Shown one piece after another: positions 43,256-51,268 of a stretch of 64,000 nucleotides of DNA. The first letter of the stretch is position 1; every line of letters begins with the position of its first letter. Where the stretch lies: the NCBI GenBank assembly GCA_017554745.1, contig JAFZHS010000004.1:1-64000 (forward strand), in the 5' to 3' direction. The notes under the pieces were generated by a model. It made no database searches. It was not told where the DNA came from and saw only the letters and a program-made list of their open reading frames with translations. The translations under genes were made by a program, and so were the position numbers. The DNA is from Clostridiales bacterium (GTDB taxonomy: Bacteria; Bacillota; Clostridia; Saccharofermentanales; Saccharofermentanaceae).

Positions 43256-43465
43256 CTATTCCTTTCTGTATTCCAGTAAGTCTCCGGGCTGACAGTCCAG
43301 AGCTTCGCATATTGCTTCGAGCGTTGAGAACCTTATAGCCGATATCTTGCCGTTCTTCATTTTCGAGAGGTTGACATTGGATACGCCGACTTTCTCGGAT
43401 AAGTCATTGAGTGAGATCTTCCTGTCCGCCATGACTCTGTCTAATCTAAGTATTATCTGTCCCAT
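43256..43465 (-). CDS. XRE-family (Cro/CI-type) transcriptional regulator, YozG-like
   Basis: A 69-residue single-domain helix-turn-helix protein: RLDRVMADRKISLNDLSEKVGVSNVNLSKMKNG is the DNA-binding core, and it ends in the LDCQPGDLLEY tail typical of YozG-like regulators. GGAG precedes the ATG. It follows the DUF2975 membrane protein gene by 12 bases; this pairing is common in Firmicutes. It probably regulates its own operon, perhaps through the palindrome at 44160, which is inference. Confidence 0.93.
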   Translation of the reverse strand: MGQIILRLDRVMADRKISLNDLSEKVGVSNVNLSKMKNGKISAIRFSTLEAICEALDCQPGDLLEYRKE

Positions 43466-43477
43466 ATTTGCGCCTCC

Positions 43478-44065
43478 TTAAAGTGTCTCGTCAGACTGGA
43501 TCTGGAGGGTCTTACCGTAATCCATAATCGCACGTACGGCCCATGTGATGACTCCGCCGAGGATACCGTATGCAGCGCCTGCCGTGAATAAAGCCATTCC
43601 GCTGATAACGATCATTACGATAAATACGCGCTTAATGACTTTGTCGGTAAACGGTGAGTCTTCCTTGATGATCAGCTCGAAAACGCCCTCGATGAGCTTC
43701 ATCATAACTGCTGCAACAGCTGTCGCGAATGCTAATACAAGGCACCAGCCGGAATACATTATGCAGAAGGGATGATCATCGATAGCCGCCTGCCAGGAGG
43801 GAATATCCGAATGAAGTGATGAGGGATCTCCCAAATTGATGTTGATGCCGCTGACTGATCCGAAGCTGTTGTCTGTGCTTACATAGCCGGCGTCGACAGC
43901 CTTCTGCATCTGGATATCAAAATCTTTTCCCATGGAGAAGATCCAGATAGCAGCCGCGAGACATGCGATGCTGGCGATGAGGCAGAAGATAAACATGATC
44001 TTCGATACGGTCTTTCCGACTTTGCAACTCTTCTTGATCTTAGCGATCTTTACGTTTTCTTCCAT
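43478..44065 (-). CDS. DUF2975-family membrane protein
   Basis: A 195-residue protein with four membrane helices: about 25-45 (IMFIFCLIASIACLAAAIWIF), a central pair around CIMYSGWCLVLAFATAVAAVMM, and VFIVMIVISGMALFTAGAAYGI near the end. The order KLIEGVFELIIKEDSPFTDKVIKRV matches the DUF2975 core. Function is unknown; members are usually encoded beside a YozG-like regulator, as here. ATG 44065 has AAGGAG eight bases upstream, preferred over the longer frame. Confidence 0.85.
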   Translation of the reverse strand: MEENVKIAKIKKSCKVGKTVSKIMFIFCLIASIACLAAAIWIFSMGKDFDIQMQKAVDAGYVSTDNSFGSVSGININLGDPSSLHSDIPSWQAAIDDHPFCIMYSGWCLVLAFATAVAAVMMKLIEGVFELIIKEDSPFTDKVIKRVFIVMIVISGMALFTAGAAYGILGGVITWAVRAIMDYGKTLQIQSDETL

Positions 44066-44124
44066 AATTAATCTCCTTATCCTCAGGTTCAAAATTATCG
44101 GGTCCCTTATTTCCTGATGCTTGG

Positions 44125-44153
44125 ATAATACACTGCCAATTTATCTTTGTCAA
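44125..44153 (-). promoter_or_regulatory. Consensus promoter of the DUF2975/XRE operon
   Basis: On the minus strand: perfect TTGACA, a 17-base spacer and TATTAT, about 60 bases before the start at 44065. Confidence 0.85.
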
Positions 44154-44159
44154 CAACTT

Positions 44160-44178
44160 TTTAACGATAAACGTTAAA
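44160..44178. promoter_or_regulatory. Palindrome next to the -35 box, candidate operator
   Basis: TTTAACG-ATAAA-CGTTTAAA-type symmetry: TTTAACG (44160-44166) and CGTTAAA (44172-44178) are exact inverted repeats with a 5-base centre, six bases upstream of the -35 hexamer. The position suits a regulator-binding site. Confidence 0.45.
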
Positions 44179-44272
44179 TTATTTGCGATTAAGATTGCGG
44201 ATAACCTGTGCGGGCAAGGAGGCTCCCGATTGGCTATAATAGTAATGATCTTCAAATAAAGGAGAAGGCATC

Positions 44273-44989
44273 TTGATCAAAGTAACAAGCTATAAGAGCG
44301 GAAATGAATATACCTACGGTCTTGGCGCGACTATCGCCATGGAATACCTTCTCAAGAAGAAGGAAGCAGTCAGGGCCGTGATACTGCATCCTGATTTCAG
44401 ATCGGAAGAGACCATCTGTAAGATCAATTCGATCTGCGGTAAAGACATTCCGGTATCTGTCGAGGCAAAGCCTTTTAACATTCTCTCGAAGAAAGAGAAC
44501 TGCTTCGTCATCTGCGTAATAGAGAAAAAGCCTGAGCCCATAAGGGACGGCAATCACATGGTCCTGGTAAATCCTTCCAATTGCGGCAACCTGGGAACGA
44601 TCGTCAGGAGCTGCCTCGGATTCGGCGTCAGGAACATCGCGATAGTTGGTCCTAAGGCGGCAGATCCTTTTGATCCCAAGACGATAAGAGCTTCGATGGG
44701 CGCTCTTGCGAGCGTGAATGTAGAAGTTTTCGGGCAGTTCGAAGATTATCAGAAGAGATTTCCTTCAAATAATCTCTATCCGTTTATGTTGGACGGGAGC
44801 ACGATACTGCAGGAGACAAAGATAAATAAGCCCTTCTCGCTCATCATGGGAAATGAGGCGACGGGCCTTGATCCGGCGTTCAAAAACATAGGTCAACCCA
44901 TCAGGATCGAGCATTCCGGCGATATCGACAGCCTGAATATTACAATTGCCGCAAGTATAGGGCTTTATGAAGCAACAAAGTCTTGCTAA
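44273..44989 (+). CDS. SpoU/TrmH-family RNA 2'-O-methyltransferase
   Basis: SPOUT-fold methyltransferase acting on tRNA or rRNA. The three family motifs are visible: VNPSNCGNLGTIVRSCLGFG (motif 1), FSLIMGNEATGLD (motif 2) and IDSLNITIAASIGLYEA (motif 3, cofactor knot). The ~100 N-terminal residues are the variable substrate-recognition part. The exact target nucleotide is not predictable. Start is TTG at 44273 with AAAGGAGAAGG just upstream; a TATAAT at 44235 suggests the promoter. Confidence 0.9.
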   Translation: MIKVTSYKSGNEYTYGLGATIAMEYLLKKKEAVRAVILHPDFRSEETICKINSICGKDIPVSVEAKPFNILSKKENCFVICVIEKKPEPIRDGNHMVLVNPSNCGNLGTIVRSCLGFGVRNIAIVGPKAADPFDPKTIRASMGALASVNVEVFGQFEDYQKRFPSNNLYPFMLDGSTILQETKINKPFSLIMGNEATGLDPAFKNIGQPIRIEHSGDIDSLNITIAASIGLYEATKSC

Positions 44990-45011
44990 TTAAATACTAT
45001 CGTGATACAAT
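44983..45011 (+). promoter_or_regulatory. Promoter of rpsT
   Basis: TTGCTA (44983-44988), a 17-base spacer and TACAAT (45006-45011) with TGA just before the -10. The -35 overlaps the end of the methyltransferase gene. Confidence 0.75.
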
Positions 45012-45055
45012 TCTTCGGTAATTTGAAGATATAACTCTAAAAAGGAGAAAAAGAG

Positions 45056-45316
45056 ATGCCTAATATCAAATCAGCAATCAAGCGTGTAAACGTTTCCGAG
45101 AAGAAGGCTGCTGCTAATAAGAGCAAGAAGAGTGCTATCCGCACAACTGTTAAGAAGGCAAAGGCTGATATCGCTAACGGCGAGAATCTTGATGCTACGA
45201 TCAAGTCTACACAGAAGGCATTGGACCAGGCTGCTGCTAAGGGCCACATGAGCAAGAACGCAGCTTCCAGAACAAAGTCCAGACTTGCTAAGGCTGCTAA
45301 CGCTGCCAAGGCTTAA
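45056..45316 (+). CDS. rpsT: 30S ribosomal protein S20
   Basis: Small-subunit ribosomal protein that binds 16S rRNA. The 86-residue length, the MPNIKSAIKRV start and Ala/Lys-rich helices (SEKKAAANKSKKSAIRTTVKK; MSKNAASRTKSRLAKAANA) are diagnostic. An AAAAGGAG site precedes the ATG. It is a single-gene unit with its own promoter and terminator. Confidence 0.98.
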   Translation: MPNIKSAIKRVNVSEKKAAANKSKKSAIRTTVKKAKADIANGENLDATIKSTQKALDQAAAKGHMSKNAASRTKSRLAKAANAAKA

Positions 45317-45341
45317 TTGATAAATTAAGAGAATAATAACG

Positions 45342-45374
45342 ACCGTCTGTCCATTTTTGGGCGGACGGTTTTAT
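45342..45374 (+). terminator. Terminator of rpsT (possibly bidirectional)
   Basis: Eleven-base stem ACCGTCTGTCC/GGGCGGACGGT with G-U pairs, loop ATTTTT, then TTTTATT. It lies between rpsT and the convergent tmcAL. Confidence 0.85.
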
Positions 45375-45396
45375 TCTGCATTTTTGTAATTCCTGA

Positions 45397-46689
45397 TTAT
45401 TTAACGATTACCGGGATGGCTTCCCACTCTGAAGCGGCGTCCCTTCCGTAGATCTTCCAGCCCAAAGAAGCGGCTCTCATATCGAGCTCAAAGATCTTTT
45501 TGAGGTTCTCATTCTCCGACTGGAGCTCCAAACAATCCGAAGGTCTGTTGATGACAGGGATCTTCGCGCACTTTCCCATGATCTTAAGGCAGTATTTGCC
45601 CTCGCTGTTAAAGCCCAGCACTCTGATGTAGGGCGGTCTCTTTATCTCCAGATATGAACTGTCCTGACCGTTCATCATGCACGCGAGAGCGCGGTATATC
45701 CTTGATAACGTATATCTCTTTGTCGATATCCTGCTCTCGAAAACCTTAAGGTCAGAGTCGTCATCAGAAACAGACCCGGGCCTGATGTCTGCAGCTGTGT
45801 TTTTAATGTATCCTGCCAGATCGTCGCTCATATATGCGATGTTGTCCAATGAAGAAGATGCATTTGCAGTGAGCATGCATTCCCTGATGTAATCAACATA
45901 TTTTGGGAAAGCGAATGTGCCGGATGAAGCGGCTGAAAGCATCGCGCCCAGAGATAAGTCGGGCATACGGCCGTTAAGCTTAGATGCAATGGCAGCCTGA
46001 CTGAAGTTATTTGCTGCTTCTTCCAAGACCGCGCTGCGGATAGACGTGGCGCTCGCGAGATCCCCGTTTATGTCAGCGTCGTGATAGCCTGCGCCTTCGC
46101 GCTTTATCATGATCACATTTATCCTGTGCTGCTTATCAAACTTTTTGAGTGCCAGGAGATAATCTAACGCGAGTATGGAGTTAGGGCTCGACAATATAAG
46201 ATCAAGATCACCCGTGATGCCCTTTGATGAAGCATAATCCTTGACGGCCGAAGCCCTGGCCTGGGGGAAACTTATGCCTGTGGAGATATATTCATTGAGC
46301 TTTGCGTTGAACAACTCATCGTTCTCGAAAGGCTCATTTGCAAGTGCTTTGAGAAGATCTGTGTCATCTGTATCAACACCGAAAGCGATATCGGTCACGA
46401 CTCCTGTGGAGACCAGTTCGGACACTGCGCCTTCGGCAAATCTCGAAGACGGCGCGCAGGAGAAGCTGAACGGGAGTTCTATCACGACATCGGCACCGCA
46501 CAAAAGAGCCTGTCTGGCGCGGACTGCAGGCGGGCAGATGGCTGGCAAGCCTCTCTGGGTAAAAAAACCTGACATAACGGGCATGACGATGGCCCTGGGG
46601 TCATTAACGATCTCACGGGCCTTCTTTATCAGATACGCGTGACCGTTATGAAAAGGATTAAATTCCGCAATAATTCCTATAACCCGCAA
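45397..46689 (-). CDS. tmcAL: tRNA(Met) cytidine acetate ligase
   Basis: Member of the TmcAL (YlbM) family, which acetylates the wobble cytidine of elongator tRNA-Met using acetate and ATP. The N-terminus VIGIIAEFNPFHNGH carries the nucleotidyltransferase HxGH motif. Other marks are MSGFFTQRGLPAI, GADVVIELPF and SSPNSILALDYLLALKK, with REGAGYHD and SATSIRSA further on. Length (430) is normal. The start is TTG at 46689, which places the family's N-terminal MKV(I/V)GII-like sequence correctly; AGAGGG lies ten bases upstream. An overlapping divergent gene begins at 46757. Confidence 0.93.
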   Translation of the reverse strand: MRVIGIIAEFNPFHNGHAYLIKKAREIVNDPRAIVMPVMSGFFTQRGLPAICPPAVRARQALLCGADVVIELPFSFSCAPSSRFAEGAVSELVSTGVVTDIAFGVDTDDTDLLKALANEPFENDELFNAKLNEYISTGISFPQARASAVKDYASSKGITGDLDLILSSPNSILALDYLLALKKFDKQHRINVIMIKREGAGYHDADINGDLASATSIRSAVLEEAANNFSQAAIASKLNGRMPDLSLGAMLSAASSGTFAFPKYVDYIRECMLTANASSSLDNIAYMSDDLAGYIKNTAADIRPGSVSDDDSDLKVFESRISTKRYTLSRIYRALACMMNGQDSSYLEIKRPPYIRVLGFNSEGKYCLKIMGKCAKIPVINRPSDCLELQSENENLKKIFELDMRAASLGWKIYGRDAASEWEAIPVIVK

Positions 46690-46690
46690 T

Positions 46691-46719
46691 TTATGTAAAC
46701 CCTCTGCTTTTGGTATAAT
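46691..46719 (+). promoter_or_regulatory. Promoter of the helical membrane-anchored protein gene
   Basis: TTATGT, a 17-base spacer and TATAAT (46714-46719) with TG at the extended -10 position. It lies within the 67-base gap that also holds the tmcAL promoter. Confidence 0.6.
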
Positions 46720-46732
46720 CTTTGATTGTAAG

Positions 46733-46762
46733 ATTATATTTCATAAGGCGGAGTTTATGCAA
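46733..46762 (-). promoter_or_regulatory. Promoter of tmcAL, overlapping the divergent gene's start
   Basis: On the minus strand: TTGCAT (46757-46762), an 18-base spacer and TATAAT (46733-46738), giving a leader of about 35 bases. The -35 overlaps the ATG of the plus-strand gene. Confidence 0.6.
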
Positions 46763-48106
46763 CGCAGACAGATAGCCGGCATCGGTATCGGAAAGTTCGT
46801 TACAGTGGCGATAATAGCCGCTCTGGCTTTGGGTGCCGTGATATTCTACCTGTTCTATACCGGAAGGTTCGGAGGCGGAAACAAGCTTAAGCTCACGAGC
46901 CCTACACACGTCGGACACGATTACAGTGACATAGCTGCTGATAACAATATCGTCAGTGATTATCTTTTCGGAAGGACCAAAAAGCTCAATATCGAAAAGG
47001 GCGGAGACGGAGTCCTTGCCGCAACCACGCATACGATCGCGGGAAGACTCGTTACCCAGGAGGCCGAGAATTCAGGAGTGTACGAACTCACTGACCAGGC
47101 GCTGCTCCTCAAGTGCTATGTAAGATCGGGCGACGGCGCCAATGCAATAGCGCTCAAGAATGAAGTTACCAAGCGTTTCAGACTGTCTGACGGCGCATAC
47201 AGGACATATGTCTATTCGGATGCAAGCAGATCTGAAGAGCTGATCACGGTGTCCGCGTCTATGGCATGGCTTGACGCGCTTGCCGAGTATTATGTCTCTT
47301 ACGGCAATGACGACGACTACAAGGAAATCTGTCATCTTGCGGGGATGCTTTTCGATAATGACGGAAGAGTTGTCCCTGAGCAGCTCTCGATCGCGAAATA
47401 TGCCGAATCACTTTATGTAAGCCTTGAAGATACAAGCGGTTTTGAAGAGGGCATGGAAGGATCTCTGGAGCAGCTCTACGGAACGATCACCGGAGAAGCC
47501 GACGGGGCTGAAGCCACAAGGGATGAGCTTGAAGCAAATATCGAAGGCGTGCTGCTTTCAAATATCAACTTAAGACTTATCAGGGATCTTGAGAACAACG
47601 GCATACTGGCTCAGGGAGCATATGAACGTGCTCTTAAAGCGGTCAAGGACGGGTTTGCCGGCGCAGGCTACTCATTCTACGCTTATGCGACGAACGGCCG
47701 GATGGACAGCGGAGACTATATCTATACCGGACAGAGCACGGGAGCTTTTGATATCACGCAGAACATTAAGACCATGCGTAATCTTGCGGAAGTCGGCGAG
47801 CTCGACAGCGCTTCTTTTGCAGAGCTTAAGAGCCTGGTCATGAACGACGGCAGGATCTTTATCGAGTATGTTATCATGACGGGAAGCTACTCCGGCAGTG
47901 AAGCATTTACCGCATATTCTGATGCCATGATGATCGCATATTACGCAGGCGACAAGGATCTCTACGATAAGCTTTCCAACGCGATCGGCAAGAGGGTCGC
48001 CACCAAATCGACGAGCCCTGCTCTCTACATGATCTTCAGGGAAGAGAACGAGAGATATGTCTTCTACGCAAGGGAGAATTTATCTGTCCGTCTCGCTACT
48101 TCTTAA
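46757..48106 (+). CDS. Membrane-anchored helical protein, possibly (alpha/alpha)6-type
   Basis: A short cytoplasmic start and a membrane helix (about 15-36: KFVTVAIIAALALGAVIFYLFYTG) precede about 410 outer residues of mostly helical pattern (YELTDQALLLKCYVRSGDGANAIALKN; ITVSASMAWLDALAEYYVSYGNDDDYKEIC; AFTAYSDAMMIAYYAGDKDLYDKL). The repeating helix pairs are reminiscent of glycosidase-like alpha-toroids such as GH8, but the catalytic acidic pattern is not obvious, so I do not assign activity. AAGGCGGAG precedes the ATG. It is transcribed away from tmcAL and followed by pta. Function unknown. Confidence 0.65.
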   Translation: MQRRQIAGIGIGKFVTVAIIAALALGAVIFYLFYTGRFGGGNKLKLTSPTHVGHDYSDIAADNNIVSDYLFGRTKKLNIEKGGDGVLAATTHTIAGRLVTQEAENSGVYELTDQALLLKCYVRSGDGANAIALKNEVTKRFRLSDGAYRTYVYSDASRSEELITVSASMAWLDALAEYYVSYGNDDDYKEICHLAGMLFDNDGRVVPEQLSIAKYAESLYVSLEDTSGFEEGMEGSLEQLYGTITGEADGAEATRDELEANIEGVLLSNINLRLIRDLENNGILAQGAYERALKAVKDGFAGAGYSFYAYATNGRMDSGDYIYTGQSTGAFDITQNIKTMRNLAEVGELDSASFAELKSLVMNDGRIFIEYVIMTGSYSGSEAFTAYSDAMMIAYYAGDKDLYDKLSNAIGKRVATKSTSPALYMIFREENERYVFYARENLSVRLATS

Positions 48107-48120
48107 TTATTTCTTTTTAA

Positions 48121-48149
48121 TTGAATTAACTGAGGTTTACGAGTATACT
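48121..48149 (+). promoter_or_regulatory. Promoter of pta-ackA
   Basis: TTGAAT, a 17-base spacer and TATACT, about 36 bases before the pta ATG. Confidence 0.75.
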
Positions 48150-48184
48150 TTTGTCGACAAAAAATTCCAAAGGAGACAATATAT

Positions 48185-49273
48185 ATGGCATTCATTGATG
48201 ACATCATGGCCAGAGCTAAGGCTGACAAGAAGACTATCGTACTTCCCGAGTCAATGGACAAGAGAACATTTGAGGCTGCCGAGAAGATCCTTAAGGCTGA
48301 TATGGCTAACCTCATCATCATCGGAACACCCGACGAGATCGCTAAGAATTCCGAAGGTTTTGATATCACAGGCGCAACGATCGTTGACCCTTTTAACGAT
48401 CCCAACAAGCAGAAATATATCGACAAGTTTGTTGAGCTCCGCGGCGTAGACACCATGGTAGCTGCAGCAAAGAAGAAGGCTGAGAAGAAGGGCCTTGGCG
48501 AAGAAGAGACAAACGCTCTCATCGCTGACGCACAGAAGAAGGGCATCACACCCGAGAAGGCTGAAGAGAAGATGAATTCCGACTACATGTACTATGCATG
48601 CCTTATGTGCAAGTGCGGTGATGCAGACGGTGCCGTTTCCGGTGCCTGCCACTCAACAGGCAACACGATCCTTCCCGCTCTCCAGCTCCTCAAGACAAAG
48701 CCCGGTATCTCTTCCGTATCCGGCTTCTTCCTTATGGACGTTCCCAACTGCGATCTTGGTGAGCACGGTCTCTTCATTTTCGCTGACTGCGCAGTTAACA
48801 CAGACGTAGATTCCGCTAAGCTCGCAGAGATCGCTAAGCTCTCCGCTGAGTCTTTCGAGCAGTTCATCGGCGCTCCCGCTAAGGTCGCCATGCTCTCATA
48901 CTCATCTTACGGTTCAGCAAAGCACGCTGACGTAGACAAGGTTTCCAATGCCGTTAAGATCGCCAAGGAGAAGTATCCTGATCTCGTAGTTGACGGCGAG
49001 CTCCAGCTCGACGCAGCTCTTGTTGAGGAAGTAGGCCAGCTCAAGGCACCCGGTTCACCGGTTGCAGGCCACGCTAACACATTGGTATTCCCTTCACTTG
49101 AAGCAGGCAACATCGGCTACAAGCTCGTCCAGAGACTTGCCAAGGCTCCCGCTTACGGTCCGGTCCTCCAGGGCCTCGCACTCCCCGTAAACGACCTTTC
49201 CAGAGGCTGCAATGCTGACGATATCGTAGGAACAGTAGCTATCACGGCAGTTCAGGCTCAGGCACTGGGCTGA
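48185..49273 (+). CDS. pta: Phosphate acetyltransferase with internal insertion
   Basis: Converts acetyl-CoA and phosphate into acetyl phosphate and CoA. Family motifs: IVLPESMDKRTFEAAEKIL, GDADGAVSGACHSTGN (substrate loop), GISSVSGFFLMDVPNC, DCAVNTDV, LVVDGELQLDAALVEEV and NTLVFPSLEAGNIGYKLVQRL. At 362 residues it is about 30 longer than the standard short Pta, because of a Lys/Glu-rich helix-like insert (residues about 94-122) between YIDKFVELRG and GITPEKAEEKM. AAAGGAG precedes the ATG. It is followed by ackA after 38 bases, giving the acetate/ATP pathway. Confidence 0.96.
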   Translation: MAFIDDIMARAKADKKTIVLPESMDKRTFEAAEKILKADMANLIIIGTPDEIAKNSEGFDITGATIVDPFNDPNKQKYIDKFVELRGVDTMVAAAKKKAEKKGLGEEETNALIADAQKKGITPEKAEEKMNSDYMYYACLMCKCGDADGAVSGACHSTGNTILPALQLLKTKPGISSVSGFFLMDVPNCDLGEHGLFIFADCAVNTDVDSAKLAEIAKLSAESFEQFIGAPAKVAMLSYSSYGSAKHADVDKVSNAVKIAKEKYPDLVVDGELQLDAALVEEVGQLKAPGSPVAGHANTLVFPSLEAGNIGYKLVQRLAKAPAYGPVLQGLALPVNDLSRGCNADDIVGTVAITAVQAQALG

Positions 49274-49311
49274 TCCAAATAAGCCAACTATAAAGACAGG
49301 AGAAAAGTCTA

Positions 49312-50508
49312 ATGAAGATTTTAGTAATCAACTGCGGTAGTTCTTCCGCAAAGTTCCAGCTTTTCGACATCGATACAGGCGATGTCCTCGCTAAGGGTAA
49401 TGCCGAGAGAATCGGAATCGACGGAAAGCTCACATATAAGCCCGCAGGCAAGGATGAGTTCATTTCCACAGAGCCCATGCCTGACCACAAGGTTGCTGTA
49501 CGCATGATCCTTGACGCACTCGTAGATCCTGAGCACGGCGTAATCTCTGATGTATCCGAGATCGCAGCCGTAGGTCACAGAGTACTCCACGGCGGTAAGT
49601 ACTACAGCGCATCCGTTATCGTTGATGACGACGTTAAGAGAGTTATCAGAGAGTGCTTCCCGTTAGGACCTTTACACAATCCTGCAAACCTCATCGGTAT
49701 CGAGGCATGCGAGGACGTTCTTCCTGAGGGCACACCTCAAGTTGCAGTATTTGATACGGCATTCCATCAGACGATGCCCCCGAAGGCATACACATATGCA
49801 CTTCCTTATGAGATTTCCGAGAAGTACGACATCCGCCGCTACGGTTTCCACGGAACATCCCACAGATATGTAAGCCACAGAGTAGCTGACTTCCTCGGCA
49901 AGAAGTATGAGGATCTTAGGATCATTACATGCCACCTCGGCAACGGTTCTTCTTTCGCAGCTGTTAAGGACGGCAAGTGCCAGGACACATCAATGGGTCT
50001 TACACCTCTTGCAGGTATCTGCATGGGTACAAGAACAGGTGACATCGATCCCGCTATCGTTCCTTTCCTTATGAAGAACGAGAGATACACACCTGACGAG
50101 ATGGACAATCTCTTGAACAAGCAGTCAGGCGTTCAGGGCGTTTCCGGTGTTTCTTCCGACTTCAGAGATCTTGAGAAGGCAGCTAACGAAGGCAACGAGA
50201 GAGCAAGACTTGCTCTCGACATGTTCGCATACCAGGGCAAGAAGATCATCGGATCTTATGCAGCTGCTATGGGCGGCGTTGACGTTATCGTCTTCACAGC
50301 TGGTATCGGAGAGAACACAGACCACATGAGAAAGGCTATGTGTGAAGGCCTTGAGTTCATGGGCGTTGAGTTTGACGCTGATGTAAATGCAGGTCTCAGA
50401 GGCAAGGAAGCTATCATCTCCAAGCCTTCTTCAAAGGTAACGGTCTGCGTTATCCCTACAAACGAAGAGCTCGCTATCGCTCAGGAGACTGAGGCGCTCG
50501 TAAGATAA
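49312..50508 (+). CDS. ackA: Acetate kinase
   Basis: Makes ATP and acetate from acetyl phosphate and ADP. The 398-residue length is standard. Motifs: ILVINCGSSSAKFQLF (Asn7 and P-loop-like strand), AAVGHRVLHGG, VFDTAFHQTMP, RRYGFHGTSHRYVS, ITCHLGNGSS, and VFTAGIGENTDHMR. AGGAG precedes the ATG. It forms the second gene of the pta-ackA operon, and the codon use is the strongly biased type seen in nifJ. Confidence 0.99.
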   Translation: MKILVINCGSSSAKFQLFDIDTGDVLAKGNAERIGIDGKLTYKPAGKDEFISTEPMPDHKVAVRMILDALVDPEHGVISDVSEIAAVGHRVLHGGKYYSASVIVDDDVKRVIRECFPLGPLHNPANLIGIEACEDVLPEGTPQVAVFDTAFHQTMPPKAYTYALPYEISEKYDIRRYGFHGTSHRYVSHRVADFLGKKYEDLRIITCHLGNGSSFAAVKDGKCQDTSMGLTPLAGICMGTRTGDIDPAIVPFLMKNERYTPDEMDNLLNKQSGVQGVSGVSSDFRDLEKAANEGNERARLALDMFAYQGKKIIGSYAAAMGGVDVIVFTAGIGENTDHMRKAMCEGLEFMGVEFDADVNAGLRGKEAIISKPSSKVTVCVIPTNEELAIAQETEALVR

Positions 50509-50536
50509 TTATTCGGGTGATATAAATATATGAAAG

Positions 50537-50566
50537 AGGGTGTCCTTTGCCGGGACACCCTTTTTT
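50537..50566 (+). terminator. Terminator of ackA, possibly serving trkA too
   Basis: Eight-base perfect stem GGGTGTCC/GGACACCC with a 7-base loop, then six T. On the opposite strand it may end the trkA transcript. Confidence 0.88.
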
Positions 50567-50593
50567 AATTGTATAAGTATTGATCGAAAAGTA

Positions 50594-51247
50594 TCAGTAG
50601 TTGAGGTGCAGGTGCTTCTTGAGATCCTTGTCTGCGCCGAATACAGTTACTGTGTCGCCGGTCTCGAAAACGAAATCTGCGGGGAATTCCAGAACGGGGT
50701 TGCCGTCTCTTCTGATGGACAGGACGTTCAAGTGGTATTTATTTCTTATGCCGAGCTCAGCAAGGCTCTTGCCGATCCATTCTTCGGGCACCTTGACCTC
50801 GAAGATAGAGAACTCTCCCGGATAATCAAGATAATCGACAACGTCTGCGGAGCAGTAACGGACGGCTGACCATTCCGCGAGCTGCTTTTCGGGGAAGACG
50901 ACAGAGTCTGCACCGGTTGCCAGAAGGAACTTTTTCTGGACAGATCTTGAGGCTCTGGCGACGATGTTTTTGGCACCGCATTCTTTGAGCAGAGAAGTTG
51001 TTTCCAGTGAAGACTGGAAATTGTCGCCGATGGCTACGAAGCAGACATCGAAATTCTCTACTCCCAAAGACTTTATAAATGCCTCGTTAGTGGCATCTCC
51101 GATAAGGGAACTTGTGACCATTCCCAATACGGGTTCCAATCTCTCCTCGGAAGAATCTACTGCGAGGATCTCATCTCCTGCCTTGCTCAGCTGGTCGATG
51201 AGGTGATAGCCGAATCGTCCGATTCCGATTACGAGTACGCTTTTCAT
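50594..51247 (-). CDS. trkA: TrkA/KtrA-type potassium uptake regulatory subunit
   Basis: Cytoplasmic RCK-domain protein that gates the K+ channel subunit. The N-terminal Rossmann part has GIGRFG (nucleotide-binding Gly loop) and the acidic AVDSSEE at the end of strand 2; LIGDAT and FVAIGDNFQSSLETT complete the NAD/ATP site. The C-terminal ~75 residues form the TrkA_C regulatory domain (GKSLAELGIRNKYHLNVLSIRR; FVFETGDTVTVFGADKDL). An AAAGGAAA site precedes the ATG. It lies 21 bases after trkH on the same strand, as in Ktr systems. By size and single-RCK form it fits KtrA/KtrC. Confidence 0.95.
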   Translation of the reverse strand: MKSVLVIGIGRFGYHLIDQLSKAGDEILAVDSSEERLEPVLGMVTSSLIGDATNEAFIKSLGVENFDVCFVAIGDNFQSSLETTSLLKECGAKNIVARASRSVQKKFLLATGADSVVFPEKQLAEWSAVRYCSADVVDYLDYPGEFSIFEVKVPEEWIGKSLAELGIRNKYHLNVLSIRRDGNPVLEFPADFVFETGDTVTVFGADKDLKKHLHLNY

Positions 51248-51268
51248 AAATGTTTCCTTTCTGCCGGA

